DNA of 10,947 nt from Actinomycetota bacterium (GTDB lineage Bacteria; Actinomycetota; Thermoleophilia; Gaiellales; Gaiellaceae), in contig VAXT01000138.1 of the NCBI GenBank assembly GCA_005883245.1, positions 1 through 10,947 on the forward strand, written 5' to 3'. Position 1 is the stretch's first letter. Each line of letters starts with the position of its first letter. Below the pieces are notes generated by a model, which saw only the letters and a list, made by a program, of their open reading frames with translations, searched no databases and had not been told where the DNA came from. Positions 6,687 through 10,947 of this stretch are shown here, in pieces. The position numbers were made by a program, and so were the translations under genes.

Positions 6687-7261
6687 CGGTCGTGCTCGAC
6701 GCGCGCGTCCGAGACGTGCTGGCGCGCCTCGAGGCTGCGCCGGCGCGGCCGCCGGCTGTATCCGTTCCGCCGGCGACCGGACGCTTTCTCTTCGCACTCG
6801 TTGCCCCGCACAACGCGTGCAAGGTGCTCGAACTGGGCGGTGGCAGGGGCTACTCGACGATCTGGCTTGCTGCCGGAGCTCGCCATCTCGGCGGTCGTGT
6901 CCTCTCGATCGAGCGCGAGCCGGACATTGCACGGGAGTGGCGCGAGAACATCTCTGCCGCGGGTCTCGCGGACACGGCAGAGCTGATCGAGAGTGACGCC
7001 CTTGAGGCGGTTCCAAGCATGGACGACGTCTTCAACGTGGTCTTCCTAGATGCAGCGGACAGGTACTACGAGGAGTTGTTCCGGCTCGTTCGGCCAAAGC
7101 TCGACCCCGGAGCACTCGTGGTGGCTGACAACGTGCTCTCGAGACCGGAGCTATTGGCGGCGTACTGCGAGGCGCGACAGTCGGACCCGACGCTCGAGAG
7201 CGTGACGGTGCCGGCAGGAGAAGGTCTCGAGCTCTCGGTCGTGCTGACGAACAGTGTCTGA
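6683..7261 (+). CDS. SAM-dependent O-methyltransferase-like protein, second of a tandem pair
   Basis: 192 residues from GTG 6683, which overlaps the previous stop (GTGA). It is a paralogue of the preceding gene: the blocks VLARLE, FLFALVAP, RGYS-x-IWL, LGGRVLS, VADNVLS, EARQ-x-DPTLESVTVP and GLELSVVL are shared. SAM-binding VLELGGGRGYS is at 48-58. The catalytic-region Asp123 (FLDAADRYY) and the Asp149-Asn150 pair are kept, but the Lys found after DAE in the first copy is replaced by Asp here (DAAD). This suggests altered catalysis or substrate rather than plain redundancy. It follows from local duplication and then divergence; both copies remain open. No convincing terminator follows it: a 5-bp stem CACCG/CGGTG at 7266-7278 has no T-run. 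Confidence 0.82.
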   Translation: MTVVLDARVRDVLARLEAAPARPPAVSVPPATGRFLFALVAPHNACKVLELGGGRGYSTIWLAAGARHLGGRVLSIEREPDIAREWRENISAAGLADTAELIESDALEAVPSMDDVFNVVFLDAADRYYEELFRLVRPKLDPGALVVADNVLSRPELLAAYCEARQSDPTLESVTVPAGEGLELSVVLTNSV

Positions 7262-7330
7262 TCCGCACCGGCCCGGTGTCAGACGCCGGACGTGGCCTCG
7301 CGGGCCGTGCAGACGTCCTCGCCGAGCGGC

Positions 7331-7336
7331 TACAGT
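7331..7336 (+). promoter_or_regulatory. Candidate -10 box (TACAGT) for the small RNA
   Basis: TACAGT fits TANNNT. It would place a start near 7343, about eight bases before the AAAGGAGGTG block. The -35 region is not convincing. Support comes from its position before an RNA-like unit closed by a strong terminator. Confidence 0.4.
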
Positions 7337-7349
7337 TCGGTCAACCGCG

Positions 7350-7364
7350 GAAAGGAGGTGGTCC
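7350..7364 (+). promoter_or_regulatory. Extended Shine-Dalgarno sequence complementary to the 16S rRNA 3' end
   Basis: GAAAGGAGGTG is perfectly complementary to the conserved 16S tail. The next base gives a G-U pair and TCC pairs again, making 15 contiguous pairs. This is far longer than a usual ribosome-binding site, and most other genes in this window have weak ones or none. The nearest start at a normal distance is the TTG at 7368. Confidence 0.6.
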
Positions 7365-7367
7365 GGC

Positions 7368-7409
7368 TTGACAGATTCCAGTACGGGCAGTGGAGGTACC
7401 AGCGGGTAG
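7368..7409 (+). CDS. Possible 13-residue micro-ORF (TTG start)
   Basis: A TTG nine bases after the GGAGG core opens a 13-codon frame, MTDSSTGSGGTSG, ending with TAG at 7407-7409. Spacing from the very strong ribosome-binding sequence is right for initiation. The peptide is Ser/Gly/Thr-rich with no recognisable motif. In the next frame, from GTG 7358, a 28-codon frame containing FQYGQWRYQR ends at 7444; its GTG overlaps the ribosome-binding core, which makes initiation there unlikely. I cannot tell whether either peptide is made or selected. Confidence 0.3.
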   Translation: MTDSSTGSGGTSG

Positions 7410-7442
7410 AGGCGTGTCCCCGGGACCTACGGGGAATCGCCT
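7410..7442 (+). other. RNA hairpin with internal loop
   Basis: AGGCG (7410-7414) pairs with CGCCT (7438-7442), a TG/AT mismatch pair forms a 2x2 internal loop, and TCCCCG (7417-7422) pairs with CGGGGA (7430-7435) around the loop GGACCTA. There are eleven Watson-Crick pairs in all, directly before the terminator region. Confidence 0.6.
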
Positions 7443-7461
7443 AGCCAGCGTAGGGGGCTCT

Positions 7462-7496
7462 TAGGGGCCGCCTTCTGTGCGGCCCCTAGTCTTTTT
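7462..7496 (+). terminator. Strong intrinsic terminator
   Basis: A perfect 10-bp stem, TAGGGGCCGC (7462-7471) with GCGGCCCCTA (7479-7488), has a 7-base loop CTTCTGT and is followed by GTCTTTTT. The T-run is on the plus strand only, so it serves the small RNA, and possibly the methyltransferases, but not the opposite peptidase operon. Confidence 0.9.
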
Positions 7497-7568
7497 GCGT
7501 GCTGAACGGAAGCCCATCGCGGGGGAGCCGCGCTGTGCCCGGCGTGGGCCTCGACTCTGCTCCGGCCC

Positions 7569-8255
7569 CTACTCTTTTTCGAGGAGACGCGCGTCGATCG
7601 TCGTCTCGCCATTGCTCTCGACGCGGTATGCGTTGGCTCCCTCGCGGACGCTGACGGCCTCCTTCAGCTCGGTGCCGACGAAGTGAAGGCCGACGCCATC
7701 GTCGGCGGCAAGCCCGGCCGGGAACCCGTTCGCGACGAGCTCCTGATAGGCGGGCCGGCGCCGCTCCTCGCCGTCGTAGTGCGGGCAAGCGCTCCCGGGC
7801 AGGAAGCCGAGCCCGTCGCGCATCCCCTCGAGCTGCGGCCCGAACGAGTCGGTGACGCCTGCCTCGAACCAGCAGATCATCCCGGCGCTCGAGCCCGAGA
7901 GCACGATCCCCTGCTCCCAGGCCTCACGCAGGATCTGGTCGAAGCCGTGCGCGCGCCAGACGGCGAGCATGTTCGCCGTGTTCCCGCCGCTCACGAAGAG
8001 CACGTCCCGTGAGAGCACGTGCTCGCGCAAGTCTCCCCGCGGCCACGGGAAGAACGAGACGTGCGAGCACTCGGCGTACGGGCTGAGCTCGGAGTAGAAA
8101 CGGACCGTGAACTCGGGTAGCTCCGAGGTCGCCGTCGGCACGAGGCAGACGCGAGGCCGTTCCTTCCCGCTGAGGCCGAGCACGAAGCGGATCAGCCGTG
8201 CGCCCCCGTCCTCGTCTCCGAGCCCGCCGACGGCGACGATCTGCGGGTCGGCCAT
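7569..8255 (-). CDS. Peptidase E-like protein, family S51
   Basis: 228 residues from ATG 8255. The family is shown by FVSGGNTANMLAVWR (87-101), the nucleophile elbow VLSGSSAGMICWF (118-130) with Ser123 as the likely catalytic Ser in G-x-S-A-G, and FLPGSACPHYDGE (151-163) with His159 in the place of the catalytic His. S51 enzymes include the Asp-dipeptidase PepE and cyanophycinase; the short length and single domain fit a PepE-like aminodipeptidase in the cytosol rather than cyanophycinase. There is no signal peptide. The ATG overlaps the TGA of the upstream SDR gene by one base (TGATG on the minus strand), so translation is probably coupled and this is the third gene of the dcd operon. The substrate cannot be told from sequence. 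The stop codon lies inside a 17-base near-copy of the neighbouring terminator arm. Confidence 0.88.
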   Translation of the reverse strand: MADPQIVAVGGLGDEDGGARLIRFVLGLSGKERPRVCLVPTATSELPEFTVRFYSELSPYAECSHVSFFPWPRGDLREHVLSRDVLFVSGGNTANMLAVWRAHGFDQILREAWEQGIVLSGSSAGMICWFEAGVTDSFGPQLEGMRDGLGFLPGSACPHYDGEERRRPAYQELVANGFPAGLAADDGVGLHFVGTELKEAVSVREGANAYRVESNGETTIDARLLEKE

Positions 8256-9130
8256 CAGGCGGCCCTCCGCAGCTGCTCGTCCAGCGGCACGAGCGGGAGC
8301 TGGAACGTCTGCGCCGCATCGTCGTTCGTGACCACGTTGTCGCCGTGCTCGAGCATCTTCAGCAGGTCGCGTGTGAGCGGGATGTTCCCCGGGAGCCGCT
8401 CGGTGACGAGCGCGTTCATCCTCATCAGGCCCATCGGGACGTGCACGCTCGGCCGCCGGATGCCGCGGGCCTTCTTCAGCCGTTCCCAGAACTCGTTCCA
8501 GCTGACGACGTCCGGCCCACCAAGCTCGAACGTGCGGTTCGTCGCGGCGTCGAGGTCGATCGCCCGCTCGAAGTAGGCGGCGAGGTCGCCGGCCCAGATC
8601 GGCTGGATGAGCTGCGTCCCCGAGCCGGTGATCGGCGTGACCGGCGCCACCCGGGCGAGCTTGGCGAAGGTCGGGAGAATCCCGCCGTCGCGCTCGAAGA
8701 TGAAGCTCGGCCGGAAGATGACGTACGGGATCCCGGCGCCCTCGACCGCCTGCTCCATCGCCCACTTCGCGCCGTAGTACGGCACGAGGTCCTTCGATTC
8801 CTCGCTCGTCCCGAGCGCGCTCATGAGGATGAAGCGCCTCACACCGGCCTCTTTCGAGGCAGCGAGGAGGTCGCGCGTGCCCTGGGCCATGATCCGCTCG
8901 AACTGCTCCTGCTTGCCCTGTCGGATCGCGACGAGGTGCACGACCGTGTCCGCGCCGTCGACCGCCAGCTGCAAGCTGGCCGTATCGGTCATGTCCCCCT
9001 GGACGAGCTCGCAATCGAGGCTCGCCTTGGAGGGATCGCGGACGAGGCAGCGCACGGGTCGTTCGGCGGCCCGCAGGGCCTTCAGCACGTGACCGCCGAC
9101 GAATCCCGTCCCTCCGGTGAGCAGGATCAC
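8255..9130 (-). CDS. NAD(P)-binding atypical SDR, complex I NDUFA9-like
   Basis: 291 residues from GTG 9130. The Rossmann N-terminus is MILLTGGTGFVGGHV with TGGTGFVG at 5-12; RCLVRDP at 27-33 may contact the cofactor phosphate; VVHLVA follows at 63-68. The catalytic-type pair Tyr118-x3-Lys122 is present in PYYGAKW. QPIWAGDLA and TFELGGPDVVSW are typical of the NDUFA9-like/atypical SDR (a5) group, which is often annotated as complex I NDUFA9 subunit family or NAD-dependent epimerase. Bacterial members often occur away from nuo genes, and no complex I gene is visible here. The length is normal. The GTG overlaps the dcd stop (GTGA) and its own TGA overlaps the peptidase ATG. The substrate is unknown; a quinone, lipid or sugar-nucleotide role are all possible. 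Confidence 0.87.
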   Translation of the reverse strand: MILLTGGTGFVGGHVLKALRAAERPVRCLVRDPSKASLDCELVQGDMTDTASLQLAVDGADTVVHLVAIRQGKQEQFERIMAQGTRDLLAASKEAGVRRFILMSALGTSEESKDLVPYYGAKWAMEQAVEGAGIPYVIFRPSFIFERDGGILPTFAKLARVAPVTPITGSGTQLIQPIWAGDLAAYFERAIDLDAATNRTFELGGPDVVSWNEFWERLKKARGIRRPSVHVPMGLMRMNALVTERLPGNIPLTRDLLKMLEHGDNVVTNDDAAQTFQLPLVPLDEQLRRAA

Positions 9131-9705
9131 TTCGCGGTCTCGCGCTCGAAGTTCTGCCAGTACCGGCTCGGGGTCGGGCCTTGCTGGCCCTGGTACTTCG
9201 AGCCCAGCTCCCCTGCGCCGTACGGGGTCTGCGCGGGCTCGGTCATCTGGACGAACGAGAGCTGGCCGATCTTCATCCCGAAGTAGATCGTGATCGGGAG
9301 GTTCGCCACGTTCGAGAGCTCGAGCGTGACATGGCCGTCCCAGCCCGGGTCGATGAAACCGGCCGTCGAGTGGATCAGCAGGCCGAGCCGCCCCAGCGAC
9401 GACTTGCCCTCGAGGCGCGCGACGAGGTCGTCAGGAAGCGTGATCCGCTCCAGCGTCGAGCCGAGCACGAACTCTCCCGGGTGGAGGATGAACGGCCGGT
9501 CCTCGCCGATCTCCACGAGCTCGGTCAGGTCCTCCTGGCGCTCCTTGACGTCGATGTACGGGTAGCGCGCGTTGTGGAAGACGCGGAAGAAGCGGTCGAC
9601 GCGCACGTCCACGCTCGACGGCTGGAGCAGCTCCGGCGCGTACGGGTCGATCCCGATCCGCCCTTCGTCGATCAGCCGCTCGATGGTTCGGTCGGAAAGG
9701 ACCAC
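9127..9705 (-). CDS. dcd: dCTP deaminase, probably the bifunctional dUMP-forming type
   Basis: 192 residues from GTG 9705. It matches the Dcd family along its whole length: MVLSDRTI start, GIDPYAPELLQPSSVDVR, FILHPGEFVLGSTLE, GKSSLGRLGLLIHSTAGFIDPGW, TLELSNVANLPI and a GPTPSRYWQNF tail. Conserved active-site residues are Ser102/Ser103 with Arg106 and Glu129 in TLELS. The HSTAGFIDPG stretch, with Ala115-Gly116, resembles the M. tuberculosis enzyme, which both deaminates dCTP and hydrolyses the dUTP to dUMP, whereas E. coli Dcd has ATAHRIDPG. A bifunctional role is thus likely, feeding dUMP to thymidylate synthase and keeping dUTP low. It is the first gene of a three-gene minus-strand operon. 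A TAGAAT box six bases upstream suggests leaderless translation. Confidence 0.95.
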   Translation of the reverse strand: MVLSDRTIERLIDEGRIGIDPYAPELLQPSSVDVRVDRFFRVFHNARYPYIDVKERQEDLTELVEIGEDRPFILHPGEFVLGSTLERITLPDDLVARLEGKSSLGRLGLLIHSTAGFIDPGWDGHVTLELSNVANLPITIYFGMKIGQLSFVQMTEPAQTPYGAGELGSKYQGQQGPTPSRYWQNFERETAK

Positions 9706-9711
9706 GCGACG

Positions 9712-9717
9712 ATTCTA
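9712..9717 (-). promoter_or_regulatory. Candidate -10 box (TAGAAT) for dcd, leaderless
   Basis: On the minus strand TAGAAT is followed by exactly six bases and then GTG at 9705. It overlaps by two bases the opposite -10 box for the enolase-like gene. No Shine-Dalgarno sequence is present. Confidence 0.6.
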
Positions 9718-9721
9718 TGGT
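9716..9721 (+). promoter_or_regulatory. Candidate -10 box (TATGGT) for the enolase-like gene, leaderless
   Basis: TATGGT fits TANNNT and stands exactly six bases before GTG 9728, with no Shine-Dalgarno sequence. It overlaps the divergent dcd box at 9716-9717, so both RNA polymerases could not bind at once. A clear -35 is not seen for either direction. Confidence 0.55.
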
Positions 9722-9727
9722 TCCCCC

Positions 9728-10768
9728 GTGGCGCTTTACGACGCAGTCGCGGACCTCGCCGTCGAGATCGACTCGTACGAGCTCGAGCGGCGCGAGCATG
9801 TGATCTCGCCCGAGTTCACGCGCGTGACGACGGTCGTCCATCTGCACGGTGCGGGTGAAGAAGGCGTGGGCGAGGACGTGACGTACACGCCCACCAACCA
9901 CCCGCCGCCGGACGACCTCCCGCTCGCAGGCTCGTTCACGCTCGACTCGTACTCACAGCTGCTCGACGCGCTGACCATGTTCACCGAGCCGCCTGAGATG
10001 GAGGCCTGGCACGACTACCGGCGCTGGGCTTTCGAAAGCGCAGCCCTCGATCTCGGGCTCCGTCAGGCCGCCCGGTCGCTCGTGGACGCCGTCGACCGCG
10101 AGCCGCGGCCCGTGACGTTCGTCACCTCGCGGCGCCTCGCCGATCCGCCCTCGGCCGACGAGATTCGCCGGTGGCTCGGGGCCTACCCGAACCTCCGCTT
10201 CAAGCTCGACCCGACGAGCGACTGGACCGACGAGCTCGTCGCCGACCTCGCGGCCACCGGCGCGATCGACTCGGTCGACCTCAAGGGTCAGTACGAGGGC
10301 ACGTCCGTCGACCAGCCGCCGGACCCGGCGCTCTACCGGCGGGTGCTCGACGCGTTCTCGGACGCCTGGGTCGAGGACCCGAGGGTGACCGAAGAGACGC
10401 GCCCGATCCTCGAGCCGCATGCCGCTCGCATCACGTGGGACGCGCCGATCCACTCCGTCGCGGATATCGAGAGCCGCCCCTGGCCGCCGCGCACGATCAA
10501 CATCAAGCCGTCGCGCTTCGGCGCCGTTCGCCGGCTCTTCGACGCCTACGACTACTGCGCCGAGCACGAGATCAGCCCGTACGGCGGCGGGCAGTGGGAG
10601 CTCGGGCCGGGGCGCGGCCAGATCCAGTACCTCGCCTCGCTCTTCCATCCGGACACGCCGAACGACGTCGCCCCGGGCGGCTACAACGCGCGTGAGCCGC
10701 AGCCCGGCTTGCCCGAGAGCCCGCTCGCTCCCGACCTCGCAGCCACGGGCTTCCGTTGGGCCGGGTAA
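9728..10768 (+). CDS. Enolase-superfamily (muconate cycloisomerase-like) protein
   Basis: 346 residues from GTG 9728. The order of motifs is that of the enolase superfamily barrel: RFKLDP with Lys159 where the superfamily has its first catalytic Lys, VDLKGQYEG with Asp184, WVEDP with Glu216, ITWDAPIHS with Asp238, and TINIKPSRFG with Lys260, followed by the barrel end SPYGGGQWELGPGRGQIQYLASLF. The three acidic residues are spaced 32 and 22 apart, as expected of Mg ligands on successive strands, but the assignment is by eye. The N-terminal capping part (about 1-110) is present. Close relatives are usually annotated only as enolase-like; the substrate is unknown and nothing nearby suggests a pathway. 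GTG 9728 is chosen over an earlier in-frame start at 9572, which would overlap dcd by about 130 bases and lacks similarity. It is divergent from dcd by 22 bases. Confidence 0.8.
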   Translation: MALYDAVADLAVEIDSYELERREHVISPEFTRVTTVVHLHGAGEEGVGEDVTYTPTNHPPPDDLPLAGSFTLDSYSQLLDALTMFTEPPEMEAWHDYRRWAFESAALDLGLRQAARSLVDAVDREPRPVTFVTSRRLADPPSADEIRRWLGAYPNLRFKLDPTSDWTDELVADLAATGAIDSVDLKGQYEGTSVDQPPDPALYRRVLDAFSDAWVEDPRVTEETRPILEPHAARITWDAPIHSVADIESRPWPPRTINIKPSRFGAVRRLFDAYDYCAEHEISPYGGGQWELGPGRGQIQYLASLFHPDTPNDVAPGGYNAREPQPGLPESPLAPDLAATGFRWAG

Positions 10769-10773
10769 CGGTT

Positions 10774-10779
10774 TAACGT
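10774..10779 (+). promoter_or_regulatory. Candidate promoter for the last gene
   Basis: TAACGT (TANNNT) lies 17 bases after TTCCGT at 10751-10756, a weak -35, within and just after the enolase-like gene's end. A start near 10786 would give a leader of about 30 bases that includes the ribosome-binding site. Confidence 0.3.
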
Positions 10780-10801
10780 AAGCCGTCTTGCGCCGTCGAC
10801 G

Positions 10802-10808
10802 AAAGGAG
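10802..10808 (+). promoter_or_regulatory. Ribosome-binding site AAAGGAG
   Basis: AAAGGAG lies about ten bases before ATG 10819 and decides that start. Unlike the GTG-start leaderless genes of this window, this gene has a classical leader. Confidence 0.65.
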
Positions 10809-10818
10809 CTTGTCCGAG

Positions 10819-10947
10819 ATGAACGCGTTTCGAGGGATTTACCGGATCTGGGCCACGATCCTGACCGCGGCGGTCGTCCTCCAGATCTTCTTCGCGGGGT
10901 ATGGAGCATTCGACACCGCCGACAAGGTTTCGAACGGGACGGTCGAC
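10819..10947 (+). CDS. Small membrane protein, N-terminal part (possibly DUF6220-like)
   Basis: The first 43 codons run off the window end. After MNAFRGIYRIW comes one hydrophobic helix, about residues 10-31, ending QIFFAGYGAF. The pattern of a short basic start, a helix and Q-x-F-x-A-G-x-G-x-F resembles the first helix of DUF6220 proteins, small four-helix membrane proteins of unknown function, but that is recollection from a short stretch. The ATG is supported by AAAGGAG upstream. Function unknown. Confidence 0.65.
   Translation, partial: MNAFRGIYRIWATILTAAVVLQIFFAGYGAFDTADKVSNGTVD

Larger units (their letters stand above)
7343..7497 (+). ncRNA. Candidate structured small RNA or tiny mRNA, about 155 nt
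   Basis: Between a TANNNT box and an intrinsic terminator lies a compact transcript candidate. Its 5' part (7350-7364) can pair with nearly the whole 16S rRNA 3' tail. A middle part (7377-7406) has short complementary pieces (TCCA/TGGA and two GTAC tetramers). A hairpin at 7410-7442 has stem AGGCG/CGCCT, a 2x2 internal loop, stem TCCCCG/CGGGGA and a 7-base loop. A possible AGCC/GGCT stem (7443-7446 with 7456-7459) precedes the terminator. I do not recognise it as tmRNA, 6S, a T-box or a named riboswitch. It could be a highly translated micro-gene, a ribosome-binding RNA, or a leader that has lost its gene. No gene follows on the same strand before the minus-strand operon, so a cis-regulatory role is unlikely. 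Confidence 0.5.
7262..7568. other. Intergenic region with a candidate small-RNA unit
   Basis: No ordinary protein gene is present. Bases 7262-7330 show only weak GC-rich stems. Bases 7331-7497 hold a -10 box, an extended ribosome-binding sequence, two tiny frames, a hairpin and a terminator, listed separately. Bases 7498-7568 lie downstream of the minus-strand peptidase gene. There I see only a short GCCC/GGGC stem near 7538 and a repeat of the terminator's 3' arm running into the peptidase stop codon. Confidence 0.6.

Noticed and set aside
7266..7278. Terminator after the second methyltransferase
   Set aside because: The stem has five pairs with a 3-base loop and no T-run; too weak to call.
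7368..7373. Perfect -35 consensus TTGACA
   Set aside because: No -10 box lies 16-18 bases downstream (TGGAGG region), and the TTG is better explained as a start codon after the strong ribosome-binding sequence.
8198..9286. Long plus-strand open frame of 362 codons
   Set aside because: It is Arg/Glu/Asp/Pro-rich antisense of the peptidase, SDR and dcd genes, which have clear family motifs; typical of GC-rich shadow frames.
9953..10909. Minus-strand open frame opposite the enolase-like gene
   Set aside because: Shadow of the plus-strand gene in composition, with no recognisable domain; the plus-strand frame has the ordered barrel motifs.
1..10947. CRISPR array, tRNA, insertion sequence or prophage
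   Set aside because: No regularly spaced repeats, no cloverleaf-like segment, no transposase or integrase motifs and no inverted terminal repeats were seen.

Overview
This is a GC-rich, gene-dense bacterial chromosome segment. The protein set (a dCTP deaminase close to the mycobacterial bifunctional type, SUF-type Fe-S assembly genes, an actinobacterial-looking enolase-like protein) and the use of TANNNT promoters six bases from GTG starts point to Actinomycetota, perhaps a Thermoleophilia-like lineage. That placement is inference from sequence style, not from a marker gene. I see no tRNA, rRNA, CRISPR array, insertion sequence or phage gene.

Layout. Positions 2-1420 (+) carry the 3' part of a membrane glycosyltransferase of the PMT/ArnT type. 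It meets, tail to tail, a minus-strand lipoprotein (1439-2839) that joins a mono-haem cytochrome c domain to a long Cys/His-rich repeat domain I cannot assign. Divergent from it is a plus-strand run: a polyprenyl-phosphate-type GT2 glycosyltransferase (2914-3873), a damaged cysteine desulfurase sufS (3878-4961), a SufU/IscU-type scaffold or sulfur-transfer protein (4985-5413) and a Rieske ferredoxin (5418-5732). A minus-strand cupin (5729-6070) lacks its 5' end and abuts two tandem plus-strand O-methyltransferase-like genes (6084-6686, 6683-7261).

The 307-base gap 7262-7568 is not empty. It holds a candidate transcript of about 155 nt with its own -10 box, a 15-nt stretch able to pair with the 3' end of 16S rRNA, two alternative tiny reading frames, an internal hairpin and a strong intrinsic terminator. 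This is the best candidate for something undescribed.

After it a minus-strand operon reads dcd, complex-I-NDUFA9-like SDR, peptidase S51 (9705 down to 7569), with overlapping start and stop codons. dcd diverges from an enolase-superfamily gene (9728-10768); the 22-base gap holds two overlapping, opposite -10 boxes, each exactly six bases from a GTG start. The window ends in the first 43 codons of a small membrane protein.

How the genes work together. SufS/SufU/Rieske would form a Fe-S module, but the sufS copy has lost the segment with the PLP-binding lysine and is frameshifted, so it cannot work as read. That defect and the truncated cupin lie within about 2.2 kb, suggesting local decay or assembly error. 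The dcd operon joins pyrimidine nucleotide supply to two genes of uncertain role. The recurring TANNNT-N6-GTG layout suggests that leaderless transcription is a usual way to start genes here.
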